DNA of 64,000 nucleotides, from positions 1 to 64,000 of the forward strand of contig JAFYQI010000001.1 of the NCBI GenBank assembly GCA_017547175.1. Direction: 5' to 3'. Position numbers and translations under genes: made by a program. Positions 17,469-26,652 of the stretch are shown in pieces. Within the stretch, counting starts at the first letter, position 1, and every line of letters begins with the position of its first letter. The notes under the pieces were generated by a model that searched no databases, was not told the origin of the DNA, and was given only the letters and a program-made list of their open reading frames with translations. Origin of the DNA: Alistipes sp. Its GTDB lineage: Bacteria; Bacteroidota; Bacteroidia; Bacteroidales; Rikenellaceae.

Positions 17469-19769
17469 ATGAAACGATTTTTTGATTATCTGCAACTGAT
17501 GTTGCTTGTGGTCATTATGGCCTTGACCACGGCTTGTGGTGGTGATGGTGGTACGGATGAGCCCGAAATGCCGCAAACTGTTGAATTGACTGTTTCACCG
17601 ACTACGTTCAGCCTTTCGGCTGCAGGCGATTTGCAGGATGTGACGATCAATGCCCCCGCTGCTTGGTCGGCTACCTCGACCGATTGGTGTTATTTGAATC
17701 CGAAGCAGGGTGTTAAAGGAACGACCGTTGCCAAGGTGATTGTAGCGGCCAATACCGGCAAGGAGCGCACGGCCGAACTGGTTGTGACGGCTGCCGGAGG
17801 CTACTCGCAGTCGATTACCGTGACGCAGGCAGCCAATGCCGCTGCATCGGATTATGTGGTAGCCCAGCCCGATCAATGGGATGGCAAGACACGTGGTGAG
17901 ATGATCTACGAGGTGCTTGTTTACGCCTTTGCCGATAGTAATGGCGATGGTGTTGGTGACTTCAATGGTATTACCCAAAAGATGGACTACATCGCCTCGC
18001 TTGGTGCCGGTGCCATCTGGCTCTCGCCGATCCACCCGGCTGATTCGTACCACGGCTACGACGTACGTGACTATACGGCTGTCAATCCCCAGTTCGGTAC
18101 GATGGCAGACTTCGAAAATATGGTGAAAGCTGCACATGCGAAGAACATTAAGATCTATCTGGACTATGTAGTCAACCATACGGGTAAAGGTCATTCGTGG
18201 TATACCGATGCCTTGGCCAAGGGTGAGCAGAGCGAGTATTGGAATTGGTACAACCTCTCGTTCAATCCTGCTGCCGATGTGGCTGCCGGTAAGTTCCCGA
18301 TGATCTCGACCTACAATTCGGCTGATTGGTATACCCCTGATGGCTATTCCGATCCTGCTGCCGAGACGATCCGTTATAAGTTTACGATCAAGAGTTCGAA
18401 CGGTAAACCCTCGACTGTAAAGGTCGAGAAGAGTTCGGAGGCTGCGCAGGCTTCGAATTCGGATACCAATGTGAAGATGTTTATCTACTTTGGCGATCCG
18501 GGTGTGGCCTACCGTCTTTATGACAAGGGCAACGGCCTGTATGAGATTGTTGTAGATTTCAAGTCGCCCTGGGGTTTCTTGGTACGCACCTCGGATACGA
18601 GCTGGGATGGCGGTACGAAGTATGGCGGTAACGGCAGCTACATCAAGGAGGGTGTCGAGTATACGCTCAATAATACGACGGCTGCCGATATTCAGTTCGA
18701 GTCGATGCAGTCGCTGAAGATTTTTGCCCCGATTTTTGGCCTTTGGATGCCTGAGTTGAACTACGGCGTAATCGGTGAGTTGCGCAACAACAAGCCTTAT
18801 CAGGCGATCATCGCCTCGGCCAAGGGTTGGTTGGATAAGGGTGTAGATGGTTTCCGTCTGGATGCCGCCAAACATGTGTACGGCATTTGGTCGATCGATT
18901 CGCGCGACTATACCTTCTGGACCAATTTCCACAAAGATTTGAACGACTATTACAAAACCAAACCGCAATATAACGGCAAGGATATCTACATGGTCGCCGA
19001 GATTTTTGATGGTACGGGTGTCGTTTCGGGCTTCGCCAAGAATACGCCGCTTTCGTGCTTCAACTTCGACTTCTGGTGGAATGTGCTGCCTGCAGGTTTG
19101 AAGGCCGGTAAAGGCCGTGATATCGCAACGGGCTTGAAGAGTATCCAGACGCAGCTCAAGAATGCCAAATCGACCTATATCGATGCCGTGAAGCTGACGA
19201 ATCACGATGAGCATCGTGCCGGCTCGGATTTGGAGGGAAATGTCAACCGTATGCGTATGGCCGGTGCGTTGCTGCTGACCCTCTCGGGACGTCCGGTCGT
19301 ATACTACGGCGAGGAGCTGGGTTATACGGGTACGAAGGAGAGTAGCGATATCTACGTGCGTCAGCCGATGAAGTGGTCGTCGACCGAATATCCCAAGTAT
19401 ACGGGTGCCATTCTGCCGTCGTTCGATAAGTTTAATTCGGTAGCCGATCTGGAGAAAAATGCCAACTCGATCCTGAATACCTATCGCACGTTGGGTCAGT
19501 TGCGCAACATCTATCCCGCCATGACGGAGTTGGGTTCGTTGACAGCCTGCTACAATTCGTCGAACTATCCGGCCGCTCTTTCTGCCTTCTACCGTGAGTA
19601 TGAGGGTCAGAAACTGCTCGTGATGCACAACGTCGCCGGTCAGCCGATCGAGGTGTCGATTAACGATTCGATCAATAAGGCGGTAGCCGTAGTGGGAGGC
19701 GATATTACGTTGGTGGGACAAACGGTTAAGATGCCGGGCTTCTCGACGGTGGTGTTCCTCTTGAAATAA
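17469..19769 (+). CDS. SusG-like surface alpha-amylase (BACON + GH13 + inserted CBM58-like domain)
   Basis: The 766-residue lipoprotein (lipobox TTAC) begins with a BACON domain at about 38-122, then a GH13 barrel. Catalytic residues are visible: Asp465 in GFRLDAAKH (nucleophile), Glu511 in VAEIFD (acid/base) and Asp580 in TNHDEHR. Between the YVVNHTG strand and the next barrel strand an extra domain of about 130 residues is inserted (about 280-420, with YFGDPGVAYRLYDKGN and WGFLVRTSDTSWDGGTKYGG). This placement and content match the CBM58 insertion of Bacteroides SusG. It should cut starch at the cell surface into pieces for SusCD. The N-terminal BACON domain is not part of the classical SusG and may act as a spacer. 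Confidence 0.92.
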   Translation: MKRFFDYLQLMLLVVIMALTTACGGDGGTDEPEMPQTVELTVSPTTFSLSAAGDLQDVTINAPAAWSATSTDWCYLNPKQGVKGTTVAKVIVAANTGKERTAELVVTAAGGYSQSITVTQAANAAASDYVVAQPDQWDGKTRGEMIYEVLVYAFADSNGDGVGDFNGITQKMDYIASLGAGAIWLSPIHPADSYHGYDVRDYTAVNPQFGTMADFENMVKAAHAKNIKIYLDYVVNHTGKGHSWYTDALAKGEQSEYWNWYNLSFNPAADVAAGKFPMISTYNSADWYTPDGYSDPAAETIRYKFTIKSSNGKPSTVKVEKSSEAAQASNSDTNVKMFIYFGDPGVAYRLYDKGNGLYEIVVDFKSPWGFLVRTSDTSWDGGTKYGGNGSYIKEGVEYTLNNTTAADIQFESMQSLKIFAPIFGLWMPELNYGVIGELRNNKPYQAIIASAKGWLDKGVDGFRLDAAKHVYGIWSIDSRDYTFWTNFHKDLNDYYKTKPQYNGKDIYMVAEIFDGTGVVSGFAKNTPLSCFNFDFWWNVLPAGLKAGKGRDIATGLKSIQTQLKNAKSTYIDAVKLTNHDEHRAGSDLEGNVNRMRMAGALLLTLSGRPVVYYGEELGYTGTKESSDIYVRQPMKWSSTEYPKYTGAILPSFDKFNSVADLEKNANSILNTYRTLGQLRNIYPAMTELGSLTACYNSSNYPAALSAFYREYEGQKLLVMHNVAGQPIEVSINDSINKAVAVVGGDITLVGQTVKMPGFSTVVFLLK

Positions 19770-19788
19770 ACAAAACAACCAAGAGCAG

Positions 19789-21099
19789 ATGATAACCTTC
19801 AGACGTTGGATTTCAATGTTGATGCTGGCCGTTGCGTTGGTAGCATGTGGTGGTGATGGCGGTGGCGGCGAAGAGCCGCAACCTGAGCCACAGCCAACCC
19901 CGACTCCCACGCCTGACCCGACACCCGATCCAGTCGTGACCCCCGAATATTTCTCAACGGGGTTCATGAAGGGCTCGACCATGTCGTTCGCCTCCTTCCT
20001 CGAGGCGTATGGTTTGCAGTATCTCGAGCAGGGAACTGCAACCGACCCCTACCTTTCGATGAAAAAACATGGGGCCAACATCGTGCGTCTGCAATATAAC
20101 ATCGAACCCTTCTCCAAATTTGAGGGCGAGTCGATCATCTGGGCTGACTATTCGGCGGTGGTGAAGGATGCCAAACGTGCCCGTGCAAATAAGCTTGATC
20201 TGCTCCTTACGTTAAAACCCGATGCCGACAGCTATACGGCAAGTGGAACGGATCACAACCTGATCCCGACGGCATGGCAGGGGCTGAGCGATGAGGCGTT
20301 GGGTGAAAAACTCTACGAATGGGTTTATGAGAGCCTGGTGAAATTGGCCGAGCAGGAGCAAATCTACCCCCGTGTGGTGGCAGTCGGCAACGAGGTCAAT
20401 ATCGGATTTATGCGACCTTCGCGCACGGCTTCGTCGGATGGCACGCGTACCGGTAAATTGTTGAAGATGGGATTCAAGGCAGTACGCGACTATGCCAAAA
20501 AGTACAATCCGAACGTAAAGACGATGCTCCACATCGCCAACCCGTCGAAGGTCTATTCGTATGCCAAGCAGATCTCCGAAGCGGGCGGCTCGGATTTCGA
20601 CCTGATCGGTATCTCGTGGTATCCGGGTAAGGATATCGGCCATACGTTGGGTTTTCAGTCGATCAAACAGATGGCCGAGGTATGTAAAAACGACTTCAAA
20701 GCCCCTGCGGTGATTTTGGAGACGGCCTATAGCTTTACGACGGGTAATAACGCCTCGGGAGCCTGGATGGGCGATTGGTGCTCGAATGCCTATAACTATC
20801 CCGATTGGAACGAAGCTACGAATGCAACGAATTACACCCCTGCCAAGCAGCGTGCCTGGTTGAAGGCATTGGCCGAGGAGCTGAAAGCCGGTGGAGGTGC
20901 AGGTGTGATCACCTGGGGGACGGAGTCGCTTGCGGATGTGATAACCAATACCACGACCGGTGCTCGAAAGTATGGATTTTATACCTATCCTGCAGCATGG
21001 GCAAACGGCTCGACCTGGGAGAATAACTCCTATTGGGATTTTACGAATCAGAATAACCTGCACGAGGGTATCGATTGGATGGTCGATGTAGCCGAATAG
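19789..21099 (+). CDS. GH53 family lipoprotein, endo-beta-1,4-galactanase-like
   Basis: The 436-residue protein has a lipobox ending at Cys20, a Pro/Thr/Asp-rich linker (about 28-50) and a GH53-type barrel. The two glutamates expected in this clan are Glu202 in VGNEVNIGF (acid/base) and Glu311 in VILETAYSF (nucleophile). GH53 enzymes cut beta-1,4-galactan, the side chain of rhamnogalacturonan I, or arabinogalactan I. It starts 19 bases after the amylase gene and is followed by a GH13 gene after 47 bases, so it is within the same operon. It lacks the usual partners of galactan loci here (no GH2 in the window). Family assignment is good; the exact substrate is uncertain. Confidence 0.83.
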   Translation: MITFRRWISMLMLAVALVACGGDGGGGEEPQPEPQPTPTPTPDPTPDPVVTPEYFSTGFMKGSTMSFASFLEAYGLQYLEQGTATDPYLSMKKHGANIVRLQYNIEPFSKFEGESIIWADYSAVVKDAKRARANKLDLLLTLKPDADSYTASGTDHNLIPTAWQGLSDEALGEKLYEWVYESLVKLAEQEQIYPRVVAVGNEVNIGFMRPSRTASSDGTRTGKLLKMGFKAVRDYAKKYNPNVKTMLHIANPSKVYSYAKQISEAGGSDFDLIGISWYPGKDIGHTLGFQSIKQMAEVCKNDFKAPAVILETAYSFTTGNNASGAWMGDWCSNAYNYPDWNEATNATNYTPAKQRAWLKALAEELKAGGGAGVITWGTESLADVITNTTTGARKYGFYTYPAAWANGSTWENNSYWDFTNQNNLHEGIDWMVDVAE

Positions 21100-21146
21100 A
21101 GGCCTTGTGTAATTGCTGGAACCGAAACAAAAACGAATAGACCGAT

Positions 21147-23246
21147 ATGAAAAAGTTGATGTTAATCCTTGTTGCTGCCGTATTGACGGCTTGCAACGGT
21201 GAACTGTTTACACAGGTGGATGCGGAGGCTGCTGCAGCTCCCATTGTGCCGATGCGTCTTGTGGCAGGTACACAGCAGTGCTACCTGACCGATTATCTGC
21301 CCACGTGGGAGGGTGCCGATTCGCTGACGGTGGCTGATGCTACCTTGACCTTGACGCCCACGAAGGCCGATTGGTCGGAGTTTGAGGTGGAATGTGGCGA
21401 TGCTCCGCTGGTGACCACCATTACCGCATGGCGTGCGGGTCAAGCGTGCTCGATCGTGGCTTTGGCTGGAGAGCGTAACCCGAATGCCCGCCTCTTTACG
21501 GCGGGTCGCATGATGCGTATGGTGGCTGTGGAGGCTTCGGTGCGTCCTACCGAGATCGTGGCCATGTGGCAAAACTGCCGTCTCCCCGAGCCGTGTATCG
21601 TACGTGACGAGGAGTCGTTCGAGGTATTCATTCCGCGCGATGCTGCCAATTTGGAGCGCTCATACCTGCGTGTTTTTGCTGCATCGCAAGAGGGCCTCTT
21701 TAACGATGTGTTGGTGCCGCTGGAGAATGGACGTGTAGTCACCTCGGCCAACCACCTTACGCGTCACGACCACGAGGGTCAGATTCTGTACTCGCTCATG
21801 ATCGACCGTTTCTATGATGGTAAGGCGGAGAACAATAAGCCGCTCAATCGTCCGGATGTATTGCCTCAGGCGGATTATCAGGGTGGCGATTTGAAGGGTA
21901 TCACCCGCAAGATCGAGGAGGGTTTCTTCGATGATCTCGGTATTTCGACCATCTGGATTTCGCCCATTACGCAAAATCCCGAAGATGCGTGGGGCCTGAA
22001 TCAGGAACCTTATACCCGTTTCTCGGGCTATCACGGCTATTGGCCGATCTATACGACGGTCGTTGATCACCGCTTCGGTACCGAGGAGGAGTTGCACGAG
22101 ATGTTGGCTACGGCGCATGATCACGATATGAATGTGGTGTTGGATTATGTGGCCAACCACCTGCATATCAATTCGCCAGTTTTGCAGGAGCATCCCGATT
22201 GGGTGACGCCGCTGGTATTGCCCGATGGTCGTAAGAACATTGGCTTGTGGGATGAGCAGCGTCTGACAACCTGGTTCGATGAGCATATCCCGACGCTGGA
22301 TCATGAGCGTCCGGAGGTGGTCGAGCCGATGACCGATTCGGCTGTTTATTGGATGCAGCACTTCGATTTTGATGGTTTCCGCCATGATGCCTGCAAGCAT
22401 ATTCCGCTCAACTATTGGCGTGCACTTACCAAGAAGATGCGTCAAGCCGTTCCGGAGAAGAATTTGTGGCAGATTGGTGAGACCTATGGCTCGCCCGAGT
22501 TGATCGGCTCTTATGTACGTAGCGGTATGATCAATGCCCAGTTTGATTTTAATGTCTATCACACGGCGTTGGATGTGCTGACCCGCGGCCATTCGGTCAA
22601 GGCTTTGGCTCAGGTGGTCGATCAGTCGATTGCTGCCTATGGCGCGCACCATACGATGGGTAACATTACGGGTAACCACGACAAGGGTCGTTTGATTTCG
22701 TTGGCAGGCGGTACGCTTGATCCGGATGAGGACCATAAGTTGGCCGGTTGGACGCGTAAAATTGAGGTGGGTAATCCGGTGGGTTACAAGAAGCTGGCCT
22801 TGATCAATGCGTTGAATATGACCATTCCCGGTGTGCCGTGTATCTATCAGGGTGATGAGTATGGCGAACCGGGTGGTAACGATCCCGACAACCGTCGTAT
22901 GATGCGTTTCGAGGACTACAACGAGGCGGAACAGCTTCAACTGGATGTTACGCGTAAGTTGATCGACCTACGTCGTTCGCAGATGGCACTGCTGTATGGT
23001 GATCAGATGACCATCTACCTCTCGGAGAAGGTATGGGCCTATCTGCGTGTCTATATGGGCGAGTGGGTGGTTGTTGTGCTCAATACGGGTGACGAGGCTG
23101 CCTCGATCGAGTGCGTGCTCCCCAACGGTATTGATGCTACGCAGTCGCTGAAGGCTAATTTTGGTTGTCAATTCGACCTCTCGGCGGATGGTACGTTGTC
23201 GATTGAGGTGCCGGCCAATGAATTTGAAATTTTAACGAGAAACTAA
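21147..23246 (+). CDS. GH13 glycoside hydrolase lipoprotein with long N-terminal beta-domain
   Basis: The 699-residue protein has a lipobox (LTAC), a beta-rich N-terminal part of about 210 residues without a clear family, then a GH13 barrel from ILYSLMIDRFYDG (about 213). Catalytic residues are Asp414 in FDGFRHDACKH, Glu445 in IGETYG and Asp512 in GNHDKGR. The C-terminal part is a beta-sandwich (domain C). The missing bulk in some loops and the DPDNRRMMRFEDYN segment are usual for Bacteroidetes GH13 enzymes acting on oligosaccharides. It is probably surface or periplasmic. Exact specificity (alpha-1,4 or alpha-1,6) cannot be read from the sequence. Confidence 0.87.
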   Translation: MKKLMLILVAAVLTACNGELFTQVDAEAAAAPIVPMRLVAGTQQCYLTDYLPTWEGADSLTVADATLTLTPTKADWSEFEVECGDAPLVTTITAWRAGQACSIVALAGERNPNARLFTAGRMMRMVAVEASVRPTEIVAMWQNCRLPEPCIVRDEESFEVFIPRDAANLERSYLRVFAASQEGLFNDVLVPLENGRVVTSANHLTRHDHEGQILYSLMIDRFYDGKAENNKPLNRPDVLPQADYQGGDLKGITRKIEEGFFDDLGISTIWISPITQNPEDAWGLNQEPYTRFSGYHGYWPIYTTVVDHRFGTEEELHEMLATAHDHDMNVVLDYVANHLHINSPVLQEHPDWVTPLVLPDGRKNIGLWDEQRLTTWFDEHIPTLDHERPEVVEPMTDSAVYWMQHFDFDGFRHDACKHIPLNYWRALTKKMRQAVPEKNLWQIGETYGSPELIGSYVRSGMINAQFDFNVYHTALDVLTRGHSVKALAQVVDQSIAAYGAHHTMGNITGNHDKGRLISLAGGTLDPDEDHKLAGWTRKIEVGNPVGYKKLALINALNMTIPGVPCIYQGDEYGEPGGNDPDNRRMMRFEDYNEAEQLQLDVTRKLIDLRRSQMALLYGDQMTIYLSEKVWAYLRVYMGEWVVVVLNTGDEAASIECVLPNGIDATQSLKANFGCQFDLSADGTLSIEVPANEFEILTRN

Positions 23247-23259
23247 AATAAGAAGAACC

Positions 23260-24615
23260 ATGAAACGTAATTTGAGTTTTGTTGCGCTTTTTGGCGCATT
23301 GTGTGGTTTGTTGTTTACGAACTGCACGCCGAAGACGGAGGTTGTGGCCGATCGTCATGCGGACTGGGTGTATAACTCGGTTGTCTATGAGATGAATGTG
23401 CGTCAGCAGACGCAGGAGGGTACCTTTGCTGCTGCCGAGGAGCGTCTGCCGTTCCTCAAGGAGTTGGGTGTTGATATCATCTGGCTGATGCCGATTCACC
23501 CCATTGGCGAGAAGGGCCGTAAGGGTACGCTTGGTTCGTATTATGCCATTAAAAACTACTGCGATGTGAATCCCGAGTTTGGTACGATGGCCGACTTTGA
23601 GCGTTTCCTGAACAAGGCGCACGAGTTGGGCTTTAAGGTGATCTTGGATTATGTGGCCAACCACACCTCGCCCGATGCAGCGTGGGTTACGGAGAAGCCG
23701 GCCGAGTGGTATGTACGCGATTCGGTAGGTGAGCCCGTGGTACAGTATGATTGGTGGGATATCGCCAAGTTGAACTACGCTTGCGAGGATGTACGTGTAG
23801 CGATGAAGGAGGTGCAGAAGTTCTGGATCGAGAAGGGTGTAGATGGTTTCCGTTGCGACGTAGCCGGTGAGATGCCCGACGATTTCTGGACCGAGTCGTG
23901 GAATGAGGTGCGTGCCATCAACCCCGATGTATACTTCCTGGCCGAGGGTGAGGGTTCGAACTTCCATGCCGATGGTTTTGACGCTTGCTATGCCTGGAAA
24001 CTGAAGGATGTGATGAATAACATTGCACAGGGCAAGCAGACGACGGGCGATCTGAAGCAGTGGATCGAGGAGTTTACGACCGAGTATCCGCGTGAGGCTA
24101 TCCAGCTGATGTTCACCTCGAACCACGACGAGAACTCGTGGTCGGGTACCGAATTCGAGCGTTTGGGTGCTGCCGCCAAGACCTTTGCCGCTTTGACCTA
24201 TGTGTTGCCGCAGGGCCAGCCGTTGATCTATACGGGTCAGGAGGTTGGTTACGACCACCGCTTCGAGTTCTTTGAGAAGGATCCGATCCCGGGTTGGGAG
24301 GAGAACGAGTATACAGATTTTTACCGTACGCTCAACGCCTTGCGCCACACGACGCCCGCCCTTTGGGCCGGTGAGAAGGGTGGCGAGCTGGTCTACCTGA
24401 CGGGCGTAGTCGAGGAGGTGCTGGCCTTCACGCGTGAGGTGGAGGGTAGCAAGGCTGTCTGCCTGTTCAACCTCTCGGCTGAGCCGCAGTCGGTGATTCC
24501 TACGGTTGAGGCTGCCGGTGAGTACACCTGCGCCATGACGGGCGAGAAGGCAGTAATCGAGGCCGGCAAGGAGCTTCACCTCGAGCCTTGGGCTTACGTG
24601 ATTTTGACGAAATAA
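23260..24615 (+). CDS. GH13 alpha-amylase-like lipoprotein
   Basis: The 451-residue protein has a lipobox (LFTNC) and an almost bare GH13 barrel with a short domain C. The opening WVYNSVVYEMNVRQ, the segment YVANHTSPDAAW, Asp200 in GFRCDVAGEMP (nucleophile), Glu229 in LAEGEG (acid/base) and Asp290 in TSNHDENSW (transition-state stabiliser) are all present. Its small size and the EMNVRQ start resemble the compact amylases of Bacteroidetes starch loci. The 13-base gap to the preceding gene indicates co-translation. It probably trims malto-oligosaccharides; this is inference. Confidence 0.88.
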   Translation: MKRNLSFVALFGALCGLLFTNCTPKTEVVADRHADWVYNSVVYEMNVRQQTQEGTFAAAEERLPFLKELGVDIIWLMPIHPIGEKGRKGTLGSYYAIKNYCDVNPEFGTMADFERFLNKAHELGFKVILDYVANHTSPDAAWVTEKPAEWYVRDSVGEPVVQYDWWDIAKLNYACEDVRVAMKEVQKFWIEKGVDGFRCDVAGEMPDDFWTESWNEVRAINPDVYFLAEGEGSNFHADGFDACYAWKLKDVMNNIAQGKQTTGDLKQWIEEFTTEYPREAIQLMFTSNHDENSWSGTEFERLGAAAKTFAALTYVLPQGQPLIYTGQEVGYDHRFEFFEKDPIPGWEENEYTDFYRTLNALRHTTPALWAGEKGGELVYLTGVVEEVLAFTREVEGSKAVCLFNLSAEPQSVIPTVEAAGEYTCAMTGEKAVIEAGKELHLEPWAYVILTK

Positions 24616-24629
24616 TCCTGAAGGTTTGA

Positions 24630-24669
24630 AGGCGTATGGTAGGTGTTGTTCGAACGCCCCCATACGCCT
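24630..24669 (+). other. Intergenic hairpin before the last GH13 gene
   Basis: A perfect 10-bp stem (24630-24639 with 24660-24669) has a 20-base loop and is followed by only TTATAAAT. It sits 18 bases before the next ATG and resembles a leaky terminator or mRNA-stabilising element. Confidence 0.55.
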
Positions 24670-24686
24670 TTATAAATGAGAATTCG

Positions 24687-26576
24687 ATGAAACTATATAG
24701 AACGATAATTCCTATGCTTGCAATGGCAGTCGTTTCGTGTAATGCTGCAATGCCGTTCGACCCTGCGTCGGTGGCTGATGCCGAGGGTCAGGTGACGCGC
24801 GTGGAGCCGCTCTCGTGGTGGGTCGGCATGACGACACCGCTGCAACTGATAGTGCAGGGTGATCACATCTCGGAGTGCACGCTGCAAATTGAGGGTGGTG
24901 GTGTTCGCGTGAAGCAGATTCACAAGGCCGAAAGTCCGAACTACCTCTTTGTCGATGTCGAAATTGATGCCCAAGCCGAGCCCGGTACGCGCTATCTGGT
25001 CTTTACGCGTGGCGATGAACAATTCAAGGTCCCCTATGAGATTGAGGCTCGTCGTGCCGGATCGCGTGAGCGTGAAAGCTTTACGACCGCCGATGCTATC
25101 TACCTCTTGATGCCTGACCGTTTTGCTGATGGCGATCCGTCGATCGACAATACGGAGAATACGCTCGAAAAGGCCGACCGCAACCATCTGCACGGCCGTC
25201 ATGGTGGCGATTTGCAGGGTATGATCGACCACCTGGACTACATTGCCGATCTGGGTATGACGGCCATCTGGTCAACCCCCTTGTTGCTTGACAACGAGCC
25301 GGCATACTCCTATCATGGCTATGCATGCGCCGATTACTACCACATCGACCCGCGTATGGGTACGAACGAGCTCTATCGCGAGTATGTGGCCGAGGCGCAC
25401 AAGCGTGATTTGAAGATCATCATGGACATTGTGACGAACCACTGCGGTATGGCGCACTGGTGGATGGAGGATCTACCGTTTACGGATTGGATACACCAAT
25501 TCCCGACCTTTACGCGTACCAATTCGCTCTTCTCGACCAACCTGGATCCGAACGCTTCGCAGTATGATCTGAAGTTGCAGGAGAGTGGTTGGTTCGATAC
25601 CTCGATGCCCGATATGAACCTCGATAACCCCTACCTCTTGCAGTACTTCAAGCAGTGGGCCGTGTGGTGGATCGAGTGGGCCGATCTGGATGGTCTGCGT
25701 GTCGATACCTATCCCTATAACGAGAAGCAGCCGATGAGCGAGTGGTGTGAGGCGGTTTTGGCCGAGTATCCCAATCTCAATATCGTGGGCGAGTGCTGGA
25801 CAGGTGATATCCCGCAGTTGGCCTATTGGCAGGGTGGCAATCCGAATAAGGATGGCTTCGATACCCACCTGCCCTCGATTATGGACTTCCCGTTGCGCGA
25901 TGCGATGTGTGCCGCCCTCTCGACCGATTCGGTCAAGTGGGATGCCGGTATGATCCGCATCTACAACACCGTGTCCGATGATTTTGTCTATCACGACCTT
26001 TCGAAGATGATGATCTTCTCGGGTAACCACGATACGGATCGTACGGCCGATGTGCTGAAGGGTAACGTAGGCCGCATGAAGATTGCCATGGCGCTGTTGG
26101 CTACCATGCGCGGCTATCCGCAGATCTATACGGGCGATGAGCTGATGATCCGCTCGGTCGATCTGAAGCAGGGCCACGGTGGTCTGCGCGTCGACACCCC
26201 GGGAGGCTGGGACGGCGACAAGGTGAACCTCTTTACCGAGGAGGGCCGTACGGGGGATGTGAAGGAGCTCTTCGACTTCACGCGCAAAATCTTCCAATGG
26301 CGTAAGACGAAGGAGGTGATACATCGCGGTAAGACGCTCCATTTTGTGGATCGTGAGCACAATACCTATGCCTTCTTCCGCTATACGGATCAAGAGGCAG
26401 TCTTTGTCTTTGCCAACAATTCGCGTGGTAAGAAGCAGGTGCCCTGGTCGCACTATGTGGAGATTGCCTCGACGCTGAAGAACGGTCGCAATGTGATGAC
26501 GGGTGAGGCCATGGAGCTGAACGATGAGACGACGGTCCCTGCTCGCGGTGTGTTGGTCGTAGAGTTTGACCGATAG
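24687..26576 (+). CDS. GH13 neopullulanase/cyclomaltodextrinase-like, SusA-type
   Basis: The ATG at 24687 gives 629 residues starting with a signal peptide that has a lipobox-like AVVSC. The in-frame ATG at 24636 would place 17 residues before the signal and overlaps a hairpin, so it is rejected. Residues about 20-125 form a cyclomaltodextrinase N-terminal domain (VEPLSWWVGM...LQLIVQG), followed by the GH13 barrel (YLLMPDRFADGDPS). Catalytic residues are Asp340 in LDGLRVDTYPYN, Glu369 in VGECWTGD and Asp449 in GNHDTDR. SusA relatives degrade imported malto-oligosaccharides and pullulan in the periplasm. It is the last gene of the locus, closed by a strong terminator. Confidence 0.92.
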   Translation: MKLYRTIIPMLAMAVVSCNAAMPFDPASVADAEGQVTRVEPLSWWVGMTTPLQLIVQGDHISECTLQIEGGGVRVKQIHKAESPNYLFVDVEIDAQAEPGTRYLVFTRGDEQFKVPYEIEARRAGSRERESFTTADAIYLLMPDRFADGDPSIDNTENTLEKADRNHLHGRHGGDLQGMIDHLDYIADLGMTAIWSTPLLLDNEPAYSYHGYACADYYHIDPRMGTNELYREYVAEAHKRDLKIIMDIVTNHCGMAHWWMEDLPFTDWIHQFPTFTRTNSLFSTNLDPNASQYDLKLQESGWFDTSMPDMNLDNPYLLQYFKQWAVWWIEWADLDGLRVDTYPYNEKQPMSEWCEAVLAEYPNLNIVGECWTGDIPQLAYWQGGNPNKDGFDTHLPSIMDFPLRDAMCAALSTDSVKWDAGMIRIYNTVSDDFVYHDLSKMMIFSGNHDTDRTADVLKGNVGRMKIAMALLATMRGYPQIYTGDELMIRSVDLKQGHGGLRVDTPGGWDGDKVNLFTEEGRTGDVKELFDFTRKIFQWRKTKEVIHRGKTLHFVDREHNTYAFFRYTDQEAVFVFANNSRGKKQVPWSHYVEIASTLKNGRNVMTGEAMELNDETTVPARGVLVVEFDR

Positions 26577-26593
26577 ATCGCATCATAGCACGA

Positions 26594-26628
26594 AAAGAGG
26601 GAGATAGCCATCGGTTATCTCCCTCTTT
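26594..26628. terminator. Bidirectional terminator closing the polysaccharide locus
   Basis: A perfect 13-bp stem (26594-26606 with 26616-26628) has a 9-base loop. It lies between convergent genes and the A and T ends of the stem can serve both directions. Confidence 0.85.
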
Positions 26629-26652
26629 GTTCTTGTTGATGATAGCGTAACG

